Numbered from the stretch's first letter, positions 18,741-28,291 are shown. The stretch is DNA of 64,000 bases from Lachnospiraceae bacterium (GCA_022652545.1 JALCRM010000006.1:100237-164236), one strand, 5' to 3'. Notes: generated by a model not told the origin, from the letters alone. Numbers and translations: made by a program.

Positions 18741-20246
18741 TCACTGCCTGATCTCTTTTCGGACTGCCTTCTTCCAGGCCGCGATCTTCTTTCTTCTCTC
18801 CTCTGCCTTCATCTGCGGCGCATAGATCGTCCGGGATGCCCTTCCGAAAATCGAGCTGTCATACAGACCTTCGGAGATCCCCGCAAGATAGGCGGCACCG
18901 ATACCGGAAAGCTCTTCATCCTCCGGAACGGCCACCTTTGTATTGCTGATATCGCTCTGGAACTGCATGAGGTAACGGTTTCCCGTGGGACCTCCGTCCA
19001 CGCGCAGCTCCGCGATCCGGATACCCGTATCCTTTTTCATGGCCCGCAGCACATCCGAGATCTGGTACGCGATCGATTCCAGCGCAGCCCTGACGATCTC
19101 TTTTCTGCCTGTCGTACGCGTCATCCCGGAGAGGCTCGCTTTTGCGCCGCTGCACCAGTAAGGCGCTCCCAGACCGGAAAACGCCGGCACAAGAAGGGTG
19201 GTGTCCTCCGGATTTGCACCGGCCGCAAGTGCTTCCGTCTCCCCTGCCGATCCGATAAGTCCCACATCGTCCTTCAGCCAGGTAATCACGGCAGCAGCGT
19301 AATTGATATTGCCTTCCAGAACATAGTTTACGGTACCGCCCAGTTTCCACGCGAGCGAAGTCACGAGACCGCTGCTGCTGAAAACAGGTTTTGTCCCGAT
19401 ATTCATCATGATCGAGGAACCGGTCCCGTACGTTGCCTTGGCCATTCCGCCTGTGAGACACCCCTGCCCGAAGAGCGCTGCGTGCGAATCTCCCAGCACG
19501 GCACGGATCGGGATCGGATGATCCAGATAACCGTCCAGGTCCGTCTCTCCGAACACGGAATCCGAATCGCATACTTTTGCCAGATCGTCACTGTCAAGGC
19601 CGAACCAGCCTGCGATCTCGCGGTCCCACTCCAGTTTCCGGATATCGAAAAGCTGCGTACGCGAGGCGTTGGAATAGTCCGTGCGGTATTCCTTTCCCCC
19701 GGTGAGCCGGTAAACGAGCCAGGTATCGATCGTCCCCAGCATGAGCCGGTGTTTTGCCTGAAGCTCATACGCACCCGGCACATTGCGCAAAAGCCACGCG
19801 AACTTGGATGCCGGAAAATACGGCGAGACCGGTATTCCCGTGCGTTCCCGGATCGCCGCGGCCTTCCGCGGATCCGCGGAAACTTCCGCACAGATCTTCT
19901 CCGCGCGGGAACACTGCCATACGATCGCAGGCGCGATCGGCTCCATCGTTTCCCTGTCCCAGGCCGCCGATGTTTCACGCTGGTTGCTGATCCCGAATGC
20001 CACGATATCGTTTCTGGATATCCCCGCCTTCCCGACCACGTTGCGCGCTGCCTGCAGCGTGTTGGCATAGATCTCCTTCAGATCATGCGAAACCCAGCCA
20101 TTCTCGCTGACATACTGCCTGTGGGGCAGACTGGCGCGCGCAATAAGCCTGCCCGCCCGGTCGAAAAGCAGCGCCTTGGTCCCCTGCGTGCTCTGGTCGA
20201 CGGAAAGGATGTACTTTTCAGGATCCATGTTTTTCCTGTCTGTCAT
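18741..20246 (-). CDS. FGGY-family kinase, glycerol-kinase-like
   Basis: 501-residue sugar/polyol kinase. The ATPase-fold N-terminus VDQSTQGTKALLFD, the QRET motif, RTGIPVSPYF, the TDYSNASRTQLFD motif, the GDSHAALFGQG block and the YGTGSS nucleotide loop all fit the family. The residues aligned with the glycerol contacts of GlpK (Arg-Glu of QRET, Tyr of SPYF, Asp of GDS) are kept, so glycerol or a short polyol/ketose is possible. The operon, however, points to a sugar route through transketolase. Last gene of that operon. Two starts are possible: 20246 (GGGGGA nearby) or the ATG six codons later (AGGA nearby). Confidence 0.85.
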   Translation of the reverse strand: MTDRKNMDPEKYILSVDQSTQGTKALLFDRAGRLIARASLPHRQYVSENGWVSHDLKEIYANTLQAARNVVGKAGISRNDIVAFGISNQRETSAAWDRETMEPIAPAIVWQCSRAEKICAEVSADPRKAAAIRERTGIPVSPYFPASKFAWLLRNVPGAYELQAKHRLMLGTIDTWLVYRLTGGKEYRTDYSNASRTQLFDIRKLEWDREIAGWFGLDSDDLAKVCDSDSVFGETDLDGYLDHPIPIRAVLGDSHAALFGQGCLTGGMAKATYGTGSSIMMNIGTKPVFSSSGLVTSLAWKLGGTVNYVLEGNINYAAAVITWLKDDVGLIGSAGETEALAAGANPEDTTLLVPAFSGLGAPYWCSGAKASLSGMTRTTGRKEIVRAALESIAYQISDVLRAMKKDTGIRIAELRVDGGPTGNRYLMQFQSDISNTKVAVPEDEELSGIGAAYLAGISEGLYDSSIFGRASRTIYAPQMKAEERRKKIAAWKKAVRKEIRQ

Positions 20247-20270
20247 GAGAGATCCCCCGATGCTTCCAGG

Positions 20271-21221
20271 TCAGGCCCTGGAGGCCTTCTCCAGCAGTTT
20301 TTCCGCGCTGTGCGCGATGCCTTCCGCATTCATGCCGTAGTAGTCGAAGACCTGCTGCGAAGTGCCCGTTATTACCGGTGCATCGGGCAGCGCGATATTC
20401 TGTACGAACCGCGGGCAGTTTTCCGAAACGACCTGCGACACCATACTTCCGAGACCGCCGAACGGCGAATGCTCTTCCGCGGTAAGCACGACCTGCGCTC
20501 CGGAAGCCGCCCTGATCACTGCTTCTGTGTCAAGCGGTTTCACACAGAACATATCGAGTACGGCCGTATGGATGTCCTTTGCCTCCAGGATCGCAGCGGC
20601 GTCGAGCGCCGGACGCACCATTTCCCCGCAGGCGATCAGCGCGACATCCCCGCCTTTCCTCAGGACCGTGGCCCTGTCCATTTCAAAGGGGCAGCTGTCT
20701 TCCGTATAAATGTCTTCGACCGGGTTCCGGCCGACCCTGATATAGGCAGGCTTGTCGTCCTTCAGCAGGGCTCTGATCAGCTTCGCCGTCTGAAAACGGT
20801 CGGAAGGCAGATAAACACGCATATTCGGAATTGCGGAAAGTGCGGCGATATCCTGCGCGGAATGGTGGCTCATGCCCAGCGCGCCGTAGCTGATGCCGCC
20901 GCTGATCCCGACCAGCTTTGTGTTGGTGTCGGAATATGCCGCGTCGATCTTGCACTGTTCATAACTTCTGGTCGAAATAAAGCTCGCGGGCGAAAATGCA
21001 TACGGCTTCTTGCCGCATTTTGCCAGTCCTGCGGCTATGCTCACCAGGTTCTGCTCCGCGATGCCTGTCTCCACGGACTGCTCCGGGTATTTTTCAAAAA
21101 AGGGCGCCATCGAAGCGGAACCGCGAGAATCACTGCAAAGCACCACAATATTCCTGTCTTTTGCAGCTTCTTCGAGCAGCGTGTCACAGATGGCCTTTCT
21201 GTTCGGGATCTTATTCAGCAT
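20271..21221 (-). CDS. Transketolase, C-terminal subunit
   Basis: 316 residues: the pyrimidine-binding and C-terminal domains of a split transketolase. The block VETGIAEQNLVSIAAGLA contains the catalytic Glu that activates thiamine diphosphate, and the C-terminal domain has LTAEEHSPFGGLGSMV. It overlaps the upstream N-terminal-subunit gene by seven bases, giving equal expression of both halves. Many Firmicutes carry such split pairs in sugar loci besides a full-length housekeeping enzyme. Confidence 0.93.
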   Translation of the reverse strand: MLNKIPNRKAICDTLLEEAAKDRNIVVLCSDSRGSASMAPFFEKYPEQSVETGIAEQNLVSIAAGLAKCGKKPYAFSPASFISTRSYEQCKIDAAYSDTNTKLVGISGGISYGALGMSHHSAQDIAALSAIPNMRVYLPSDRFQTAKLIRALLKDDKPAYIRVGRNPVEDIYTEDSCPFEMDRATVLRKGGDVALIACGEMVRPALDAAAILEAKDIHTAVLDMFCVKPLDTEAVIRAASGAQVVLTAEEHSPFGGLGSMVSQVVSENCPRFVQNIALPDAPVITGTSQQVFDYYGMNAEGIAHSAEKLLEKASRA

Positions 21222-22045
21222 GACAGAGCCTCCTTCCTTGCTGCAAAATCGGCACGGATCGCCGCAAACTCTTCGGCTGTCGGCATGTGATGATGCCAGG
21301 ACGCCTTGTTTTCCATAACGGCTGAGCCTTTTCCCTTCACAGTATTGGCAATGAGCACGGACGGCTTTCCGGTCACGGCCTTCGCCGCTTCAAAAGCCGC
21401 ATTCAGCCGGTCGATATTGTTTCCGTCACTCACATCGATGACATTCCAGCCAAAACTTCTGAATCGCTCGTGCAGATCGTCCTCCCCCATGACCTCTTCG
21501 GTATTGCCGGAGATCTGCAGGCGGTTGCGGTCCACTACGGCACACAGATTGTCCAGGCCGTACTGATGCGCGGCCATGGCCGCTTCCCAGTTGCTGCCTT
21601 CCGCCAGTTCTCCGTCTCCGAGCACCGTATACACCCTGTAAGCTCTTCCGTCCATTTTCCCGGCGAGCGCCATCCCCACGGATACCGGCAGACCATGCCC
21701 GAGCGACCCTGAATTCATCTCGATCCCCGGCAGGTGATTGTTCGGATGTCCGATGTACTCGGACCCGAATCTGCTGAACTTGGAAACCACCTCATCGATG
21801 GAAAGAAAGCCCTTCTTTGCAAGCACCGCGTACAATGCCTCCACCGAATGTCCCTTGCTCATGATAAAACGGTCTCTGTCAGGATCGTCCGGCTTTTCCG
21901 GGCTGACATTCATCTGGCAGAAATACAGGGAAACCAGGATCTCCATGACGGACATGTCGCCGCCGATGTGACCGCCTCCTCCGGCTTCGATGATCCGCAG
22001 TACATCGTCGCGGAGATCGTAGGCCATCGCGTCATATCTGCTCAT
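21215..22045 (-). CDS. Transketolase, N-terminal subunit
   Basis: 276-residue thiamine-diphosphate-binding half. The start at 22045 follows GGAAAGGAAAG. The cofactor motif GDGELAEGSNWEAAMAA (Mg-diphosphate binding, G-D-G-x-x-x-E-G) and the conserved MSKGH and HHMPTAEE regions are visible. Works with the next gene as a heterotetramer, moving two-carbon units between sugar phosphates. The frame is open upstream but that extension has no ribosome site. Confidence 0.93.
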   Translation of the reverse strand: MSRYDAMAYDLRDDVLRIIEAGGGGHIGGDMSVMEILVSLYFCQMNVSPEKPDDPDRDRFIMSKGHSVEALYAVLAKKGFLSIDEVVSKFSRFGSEYIGHPNNHLPGIEMNSGSLGHGLPVSVGMALAGKMDGRAYRVYTVLGDGELAEGSNWEAAMAAHQYGLDNLCAVVDRNRLQISGNTEEVMGEDDLHERFRSFGWNVIDVSDGNNIDRLNAAFEAAKAVTGKPSVLIANTVKGKGSAVMENKASWHHHMPTAEEFAAIRADFAARKEALSC

Positions 22046-22140
22046 ATACTTTCCTTTCCGCCGCGTACCGCGGCCGTTTCCGCGGGATGCATACCCTGTA
22101 TGTATACTCATTTCAGGGACCATCCCGGAAACCGATCATC

Positions 22141-23559
22141 TCAGAAACCGAAATCCACGTCCTCGCCGCGGAGGTAAGCCTTTACATCTTCTTCGACCGG
22201 GTCGTACAGGTCCGGTTTCACGCCGATATACTTGCAGGCTTCATACAGTACCGGAACGACATTCCTGTGTATGCCCACACAGTGATGGATATATGGTCCT
22301 TCCACGATCTTTGCCTCGAGTCTCCTGATATTGGCGACCTCCACCCAGAGATACGTCCCCATGCCTTTCGGCCCGTCGACTCCCTTCGCATTTCCCAGAA
22401 GCAGCGAATATTCCCCGTTGTCTCCGTCAAATCGCACAAGCGACACCGGTCCGTGTTTTGCCTCCGCGGTCAGCGAACCGGGATAGTCAAAGGCCAGAGG
22501 CACGGTGAGTTTCGCCTTCTCCCTGGCGATCGAGATCGGCCAGGGTCCGCAGTGCTGCAGCAGTTCGCCGTTCGCATTGTCGGGATGCCTGATCGTCCAG
22601 TCCGCAAAGAAGCTTCTGGTCTCTCCCATGCCGGCCGCCTCTACCATCAGGGCGGTGATCGCACCGTGGATATCCGTCTCGCAGACCACCGGGATACCTT
22701 CGTCGTTCAGCAGCGCGTTCGCCGCGCACGGCATGATGCCAAGCTCGCTCTGCAGCTGATTCCAGCACTGGATCGCCGCCGCATTGCAGCCGTATTTCCT
22801 GATCAGGTGCTCCATGGCCACCTTCAGCGCCGCCACGCTTTCAAGCTGTGCGTCATTCACGCAGATCTCCATGTTCTGTCTGCAGTATTCCATGGTCACG
22901 GCAACTTCCTCTTTTTCGGCCTTTGCCTTTTTGACTTCATCGGTCAGTTCCGGCATCGGTATGGGAGAAAGCTGAATGTTGAATTTCTCAAGCAGTTCCC
23001 CTTCGTTGCACATGGTGCTCCAGAAATCGAACGGTCTTGTGGAGATCTGCAGAATGCGGGTGTGACGGAACGTCTTCACTACATTGCAGACCGCAAGGAA
23101 ATCGCGGACCCCGCGCGCAAAGGCCGGATCGCCGAGGCGGCAGTTCGTCATATACGTAAAGGGCACCCCGAAGCGGCGCAGTACCTTGCCGGTGGCAAAC
23201 AGTCCGCACTGCGTATCGCGAAGTCTGGTCCCGTCGGGCTCCGGACGTTCATCGAGCGGCCCCCAGAGCAGGACCGGAACGTTCAGTTCCTTTGCCAGGC
23301 GCGCACATTCATATTCCGTTCCGAAATTGCAGTGCGGAAGGAACAGTCCGTCCACCTTTTCTCTTTTGAATTTCTCCGCGATCTTCAGCATGTCTTCGTC
23401 GCAGTAAAGCAGGCCTTCACTGTTGATGTCCGTAATATCGACGAAATCCACTCCGAGTTCCTTCAGACGATCCGCTGTGAGTCCCCTGTACTTAATCGCG
23501 TCCGGTGCTGAGAAGATACTTCTTCTGGTCGGTGCGTATCCCAGTTTTATGTGATCCAT
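22141..23559 (-). CDS. L-fucose/L-arabinose isomerase-fold protein
   Basis: 472 residues resembling the FucI/AraA structural superfamily (COG2407-like). The region VDGLFLPHCNFGTEY and the CETDIHGAITALM motif hold acidic and His residues expected for the Mn site, with a C-terminal His cluster in YIHHCVGIH. It is shorter than true FucI (about 590 residues), so the substrate is open. First gene of the operon; its start lies about 85 bp from the LacI-type operator. Expected role: aldose-ketose interconversion feeding the kinase and transketolase. Confidence 0.82.
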   Translation of the reverse strand: MDHIKLGYAPTRRSIFSAPDAIKYRGLTADRLKELGVDFVDITDINSEGLLYCDEDMLKIAEKFKREKVDGLFLPHCNFGTEYECARLAKELNVPVLLWGPLDERPEPDGTRLRDTQCGLFATGKVLRRFGVPFTYMTNCRLGDPAFARGVRDFLAVCNVVKTFRHTRILQISTRPFDFWSTMCNEGELLEKFNIQLSPIPMPELTDEVKKAKAEKEEVAVTMEYCRQNMEICVNDAQLESVAALKVAMEHLIRKYGCNAAAIQCWNQLQSELGIMPCAANALLNDEGIPVVCETDIHGAITALMVEAAGMGETRSFFADWTIRHPDNANGELLQHCGPWPISIAREKAKLTVPLAFDYPGSLTAEAKHGPVSLVRFDGDNGEYSLLLGNAKGVDGPKGMGTYLWVEVANIRRLEAKIVEGPYIHHCVGIHRNVVPVLYEACKYIGVKPDLYDPVEEDVKAYLRGEDVDFGF

Positions 23560-23644
23560 CCTGCTGCCTCCTTTTTTACGGTCGCATCTGTGTTCTGCTG
23601 CACTTATGCTTACAGAATACCCTTTTGTTTTCTGAATTTGATGC

Positions 23645-23680
23645 TATAATTAAGTATAATTTACTTAATTTTGTACTTAA
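23645..23680 (+). promoter_or_regulatory. Extended -10 promoter overlapping a LacI-type operator
   Basis: TGCTATAAT (extended -10, TATAAT at 23645-23650) is followed directly by TTAAGTA-TAATT-TACTTAA (23650-23668), a 7-bp inverted repeat, and a third half-site TACTTAA at 23674-23680. The site lies between the divergent isomerase operon and the repressor gene, so one repressor could control both directions. Confidence 0.7.
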
Positions 23681-23723
23681 TATATGTGCCGCCGACGCTC
23701 TGTCCGGCGTAAGAAAGGACCGC

Positions 23724-24737
23724 ATGTCTCTCACCGCAAAGGAACTCGCCGCAAAACTCAATATCTCCGCAGCCGCAGTATCCATGGCGCTGAACGGCAA
23801 AACCGGTGTCAGCGCGGAAACGCGCAGACAGGTACTCGAAGCGGCGCGGAAGTACGGCTACGATCTCACGCGCATCGCCGACAGGCAGAACCATGGCGGC
23901 ACGATCTACTTCCTCTTCTACAAAAAGAGCGGTGCCGTTGTCTCCGAAACGCCTTTTTTCAGCGAAGTTTCCGAGGGTGCAGCAGCAGGCTGCCGAAAAG
24001 CCGGCTGCAGAATGAAGATCGTATATTTCTATGAGGAAAATGAAAAAGCTGTCGAAGAGATCGAAGATCTGCGCCTGCCGGATTCAGACTGCGCAGGGAT
24101 CATACTGCTCGGAACCGAAATGACGGAAGATGATCTGAAGCCTTTTTCTGCACTGCGGAAACCGTTTGTCCTGCTCGACAACAGTTTTCGTTCTCTTCCC
24201 TGCAACAGTGTCACGATCGCGAATGTGCAGGGCGCTGATCTTGCCACTTCCTATCTGATCCTGCGGACAGGAAAGCAGCCGGGGCATCTGAGATCCTCTG
24301 TGTCGATCAACAACTTCGAGGAACGCAGGGAAGGCTATATAAACGCCGTCAGAAGGCACGGCTACTCTTCCTCCAAGGGAGTCGTCCACATGCTCACGCC
24401 CTCTGTCGACGGAGCATATGCGGATATGCTGGAACTGCTTGAGAGCGGAGAACAGCCTGCTGCCTGTTATTTTGCCGACAATGACTATATTGCCATCGGT
24501 GCCGTCAAGGCGCTGAAACAGAAGGGATACCGCGTGCCGGCCGACGTGGCGGTCGCCGGATTCGACAATATCCCTTTTTCCGGGATCATCGATCCCCCGC
24601 TCACGACAGTCCATGTGCCCAAGCATTATCTGGGAGAAATCGCTGTCGAGCGCCTGGTCAGCATCATGAAGAATCCCGGCTCCTACCCTGTCAGGATCGA
24701 AGTCGCGACCTCCCTGGTGCAGCGCAGGTCTGTGTAG
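23724..24737 (+). CDS. LacI-family transcriptional repressor
   Basis: 337 residues. The start at 23724 has AAAGGA six bases before it, and the frame upstream is only read-through of the promoter. N-terminal HTH with hinge: LTAKELAAKLNISAAAVSMALNGKTGVSAETRRQVLEAA. The effector domain ends with the family motif VAVAGFDNIPFSGIIDPPLTTV. The inducer should be a sugar or phosphate of the divergent isomerase/transketolase operon. The palindrome just upstream is its likely operator. Confidence 0.95.
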   Translation: MSLTAKELAAKLNISAAAVSMALNGKTGVSAETRRQVLEAARKYGYDLTRIADRQNHGGTIYFLFYKKSGAVVSETPFFSEVSEGAAAGCRKAGCRMKIVYFYEENEKAVEEIEDLRLPDSDCAGIILLGTEMTEDDLKPFSALRKPFVLLDNSFRSLPCNSVTIANVQGADLATSYLILRTGKQPGHLRSSVSINNFEERREGYINAVRRHGYSSSKGVVHMLTPSVDGAYADMLELLESGEQPAACYFADNDYIAIGAVKALKQKGYRVPADVAVAGFDNIPFSGIIDPPLTTVHVPKHYLGEIAVERLVSIMKNPGSYPVRIEVATSLVQRRSV

Positions 24738-24781
24738 GCTGCCCCGTTCCGCAGCCATGGTCATCGGTGATCAGCGAGACT

Positions 24782-25297
24782 TCACTCCTGCTTCTGTTCT
24801 TTCCTGAACAGTGCCGAAAAAAGAAAGTGCGTGAACGGAGCTGCCGCAAACATGTTCCATAGAACCGCCATGGGAAAGTTCTTCATAAGGGTCCCGACCC
24901 AGATCACCGGAACGGCGGAAAGCGCCGCACCGCCTTTGATCACGCTGAACAGGATCGTGGCCGCGAAACTCATGGAGGGACACATGACGGCAACGGTACC
25001 GGCCTGCCGCATCAGCCGGCAGTAATACGGGTTGTCCCTGGAGGGGTCCGCGTGTTTTGCCCCGATCCGGGCACCCAGGCGGTTCCCGAAAAGACTCGAT
25101 ACAAGGAACACGATCAGTCCCATGTATGTGGCCTCCGACAGGGCACCCGTGAACACCGAATAGTCCATGCCGCTGAAGCCTCCCGCGACCGACTGAAAAT
25201 TCATCTTGATCGCCGTGTTGTACACTTCCATGCCGATCGCCATGGAATAGGACATGAGCAGTCCGAATATGACTTTCTGAAATTTTGTTTCCGGCAT
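24782..25297 (-). CDS. DUF2798-like membrane protein
   Basis: 171-residue membrane protein with four hydrophobic segments arranged as two similar halves: FGLLMSYSMAIGMEVYNTA and VIWVGTLMKNFPMAVLWN both carry the pattern helix-Asn-helix. This resembles DUF2798 repeats; function unknown. Convergent with the LacI gene. GGAGGT lies 11 bases before the ATG. Confidence 0.6.
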   Translation of the reverse strand: MPETKFQKVIFGLLMSYSMAIGMEVYNTAIKMNFQSVAGGFSGMDYSVFTGALSEATYMGLIVFLVSSLFGNRLGARIGAKHADPSRDNPYYCRLMRQAGTVAVMCPSMSFAATILFSVIKGGAALSAVPVIWVGTLMKNFPMAVLWNMFAAAPFTHFLFSALFRKEQKQE

Positions 25298-25357
25298 ATC
25301 TTTCCGTACCTCCGTATGTTTGTGCAGCCGTCTGCTGCTTCCGGGCAGCGGCCGCAG

Positions 25358-25395
25358 AAAAAAAGACGCAGCCTATTCACCGAATAGACTACGCC
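25358..25395 (-). terminator. Intrinsic terminator, probably bidirectional
   Basis: Fourteen-pair stem (with three G-U pairs) at 25365-25378/25382-25395, seven U on the minus strand and four on the plus strand. It lies downstream of the gene ending at 25529 and upstream of the DUF2798-like gene. Confidence 0.8.
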
Positions 25396-25528
25396 TTTTG
25401 ACTTATTTCTATCTGTGTTCTGCCCGTATTCCGTTTTACCGTGCTATTTTAGATCTGCCCCGATCGATTTGTCAAAACATTTTCAGCAGCACTTCCGGGA
25501 TCTTCGCCTTTCCGATTTCAGCCTGCTC

Positions 25529-26389
25529 TCATTTCAGCCTGATCTCCGCCGTCCGGGAACGGACGCGGTAGCCAAGGTCGCTGTCATCATATGCGACGGC
25601 CTGGCCGGCTTTGTAGCCGAGGACGGAGGAACCGGACGGTCCCGAAAGCATGCAGCCGTCCAGGACGATCTTTCCCGTCACGGTATACATGGCATACGTC
25701 GAAGCGCTGGCAGTAACTGTCGATGCGGTAAGGTCGATATCCCCGTCTTCGGCGAGCATCGTGTAGGCTGTGTCATTTGTCAGGCGGAGGGCCGCATGAT
25801 CTGCCAGGATGCCCTTGCCCGCGGACAGCGACCTTGCATTCAAAACACCGCCGCCGATGCTGATGCTGCCGTCCTGCGCGCAGATGTCCCCCGCATTGAT
25901 GATGCCTGCATTGACGATGACGAGCGGCGCTTTGCAGCCGATGTCCGCTGAATCGTCAGCTCCTATGACGCCGTAATTGGTGATCAGGAGCGAACCGTCA
26001 TACTGTGTGATCGAACCGGTGACGAGAGCACTCGCCGGCTCGACGGTAAGTGCCGTATTCGCGCCGGAAACGTGGATCCTGCCCACCGAACAGGTGCCGT
26101 TGACGATGACCTGAACAGCGCAGGTATACTTTTTATAGAAGATCACGTAATCCCCCTGATAGTTGTCCAGAGTGATCACGATGCCTCCGTCGCCCTGCGA
26201 AACGGAGTATGTGCCCGATAACGGTGCCGCGACCGCAATGCCGTCCGAAGCGCCTGCCGCCTGCACCGGCAATACGGACCGCAGCATAAAAAATGCCGGC
26301 ATAAGAAGCGTCATCAGAATGCGCTTCCAGCTGCCCGCATGGCTCGCCGACTGCTTTGCTTCCGGACCGGTACCTGTTCTGTTCTTCAT
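25529..26389 (-). CDS. Secreted protein with repetitive beta-strand region, function unknown
   Basis: 286 residues with an N-terminal signal (basic start, hydrophobic MTLLMPAFFMLRSVLPVQA). The mature part is a run of short strands rich in Gly, Ala, Ile, Val and Asp (SITQYDGSLLITNYGVIGA, AGIINAGDICAQDGSISIGG), the pattern of a carbohydrate-binding or right-handed beta-solenoid fold. I do not recognise a named family. No anchor or sorting motif at the C-terminus, so it is probably released. GGGG eight bases before the ATG serves as a weak ribosome site. Confidence 0.6.
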   Translation of the reverse strand: MKNRTGTGPEAKQSASHAGSWKRILMTLLMPAFFMLRSVLPVQAAGASDGIAVAAPLSGTYSVSQGDGGIVITLDNYQGDYVIFYKKYTCAVQVIVNGTCSVGRIHVSGANTALTVEPASALVTGSITQYDGSLLITNYGVIGADDSADIGCKAPLVIVNAGIINAGDICAQDGSISIGGGVLNARSLSAGKGILADHAALRLTNDTAYTMLAEDGDIDLTASTVTASASTYAMYTVTGKIVLDGCMLSGPSGSSVLGYKAGQAVAYDDSDLGYRVRSRTAEIRLK

Positions 26390-26484
26390 CTGATCACCCC
26401 GCGTCGATCGCCGGCCGTAACACTGCTGACAGCTCCTTCTGTGCGTTCACCGGAACTTCCACTCGGTTAGATGATATACGTAAT

Positions 26485-27054
26485 TTATGTTTCTTCTGTG
26501 TCCGCGGCCCAGATCTTTCCGGACTTGTCTTTTCTGAGAAGGTACGAAATTCCCAGTCCCAGAGATCCGCCCAGGGTATTCGTCAGCACATCGCTCAGTT
26601 CACAGCAGCCGCTCTTCAGGAACAGCTGCAAAAGCTCTATTGACGTGGAAAAAGCCAGCGAAACGGGCAGCATGAGCCATGCCTTCCTGCGGGGCAGGCA
26701 GAGGGCGCCTGTCAGACCGAACGGAATGAAAAGCAGGATATTCTCTATCGTAAATGCCTTTGCTGCCACGCCGGTGAACCAGCTGCCGTACCACACGAAA
26801 CTGTAGCCCCGCAGATCGGACCCCGGGAGCCTGTCCAGCAATGTAACGATGAGAATGTAAAAAACACTCGAAAAAAGCGTGCCGAAGAGCACTGTCCGCC
26901 GGATCGTAAGACGCTTTCCGCGGTACAGGCACACCACCGCCAGAATGGCTGTCAGGGCCAGTCCCGCCGTAAGCGCTGCCGGCAGATATCTGCCTTCCAG
27001 CTTGGAATCATGAAACATATATTCCAGGATCACTTTAAGGTTCATATTGAGCAT
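26485..27054 (-). CDS. VanZ family membrane protein
   Basis: 189 residues with five or six hydrophobic segments. The block NILLFIPFGLTGALC followed by SLAFSTSIELLQLFLKSGCCELSDVLTNTLGG is the VanZ signature (N-hydrophobic-P-G, then S-x-E-x-x-Q and D-x-x-x-N). VanZ-like proteins are linked to low-level teicoplanin resistance in enterococci, but most homologues have no known role. The ATG at 27054 overlaps the nagA stop (TAATG), so translation is coupled. Confidence 0.88.
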   Translation of the reverse strand: MLNMNLKVILEYMFHDSKLEGRYLPAALTAGLALTAILAVVCLYRGKRLTIRRTVLFGTLFSSVFYILIVTLLDRLPGSDLRGYSFVWYGSWFTGVAAKAFTIENILLFIPFGLTGALCLPRRKAWLMLPVSLAFSTSIELLQLFLKSGCCELSDVLTNTLGGSLGLGISYLLRKDKSGKIWAADTEET

Positions 27055-28247
27055 TATACAACGGGTGCACAAATGCTGCCGGCTTCTTTCCCGCCCAGCA
27101 GTACTTTTTCCAGTCTGTAGTTTTCGTCTGTGATCAGAAGATCTCCCGCCTTGCCTTCGGAGATCCCTCCGAAGCGGTCATCGATGCCGATCGACCGGGC
27201 CGGGTTGCGCGTAGCCGCGAGGATCGCGCTCTCTTCCGGTACGCCGCAGCGGATCGCATTCACCATGCAGTCATAGAGATTTGTTGCACTGCCGGCTATC
27301 GTACCGTTCTCCAGCGTCGCCAGATGTCCCTTCACTGTTACTTCCTGTCCGCCGAGCTCGTATCTCCCATCCGGCATACCGACAGCTTCCATGCTGTCGC
27401 TGATGAGAATGACATGCTCCTCATCGAACAGTTTGAAGATGGAACGGATCATGGACGGATGGATATGGATGCCGTCGCAGATGACCTCCACTTCCGCACC
27501 GCAGTCGGCTGCGGCGCCTATGAGACCGGGTGCCCGGTGCAGCAGGGGCTGCATTGCGTTGCACAGGTGTGTGACATGCGTCGCACCGGCGGCGAAAGCG
27601 TCGCAGGCAGTATCGTAGTCCGCCGCGGTGTGTCCGAGCGAGACCACCAGTTCCTCCGAAAGCTCACGTATGCAGGACAGAGCGTCCTCCAGTTCCGGTG
27701 CTATGGTGATCAGTTTTGGAAGGCCTCCTGACACTTCGATGAGGTGCCTGATCGCCGCTGCGTCCGGTTTTGCCAGATATGCCGGATTCTGCGCGCCGCA
27801 CTTTGCCCGCGACAGGAACGGTCCTTCCAGGTTGACGCCCCGCAGGATGCTTTCCCCTTTGGACGCCGTGATATATTCATCTGCCGACTTCAGGATGCTC
27901 TCCATCCTGGGAATCGGGATCGTCATGATCGCGGGACAGATCGAAGTGATGCCGTGTGTGAGTTCATAGTTTTCGATCGTCCGGAAGGCTTTCGCCGTAC
28001 CGTCACAGAAATCAGAACCCGCGCAACCGTGGAAATGGATGTCCACAAGGCCGGGCAGGATCAGTTTTCCGTCGGCATCGATCACTTCGCCGGATGTTCC
28101 GCCGCTCTGCAGATCCCGTATGTCAGCCGGCATCTGTCCCGCCTCGCGTTCTTCGATCGCGCTGATCAGGCCTTCACTGATCGTAAGGTCCGCCGGCAGA
28201 AAACCGGCCTCTTCCGTGAAAACGGTTCCGTTGACTATCCTGGTCAT
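27054..28247 (-). CDS. nagA: N-acetylglucosamine-6-phosphate deacetylase
   Basis: 397-residue amidohydrolase that removes acetate from GlcNAc-6-phosphate during amino-sugar and peptidoglycan recycling. VDIHFHGCAG provides the first metal His pair, NLEGPFL the conserved Glu, SLGHTAAD and THLCNAM the later metal and substrate His, and LISDSMEAVG the catalytic Asp. Start supported by GGGGGAAGAGG. No nagB or PTS gene is adjacent; instead it is coupled to the vanZ-like gene. Confidence 0.95.
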   Translation of the reverse strand: MTRIVNGTVFTEEAGFLPADLTISEGLISAIEEREAGQMPADIRDLQSGGTSGEVIDADGKLILPGLVDIHFHGCAGSDFCDGTAKAFRTIENYELTHGITSICPAIMTIPIPRMESILKSADEYITASKGESILRGVNLEGPFLSRAKCGAQNPAYLAKPDAAAIRHLIEVSGGLPKLITIAPELEDALSCIRELSEELVVSLGHTAADYDTACDAFAAGATHVTHLCNAMQPLLHRAPGLIGAAADCGAEVEVICDGIHIHPSMIRSIFKLFDEEHVILISDSMEAVGMPDGRYELGGQEVTVKGHLATLENGTIAGSATNLYDCMVNAIRCGVPEESAILAATRNPARSIGIDDRFGGISEGKAGDLLITDENYRLEKVLLGGKEAGSICAPVV

Positions 28248-28291
28248 GTCCTCTTCCCCCTGTTCGGATATCCTGAACTGCTTCGCATATT

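Noticed and set aside
22087..23511. Long plus-strand frame of 474 codons
   Set aside because: Shadow of the isomerase-like gene on the other strand, with Arg/His-rich composition typical of such shadows.
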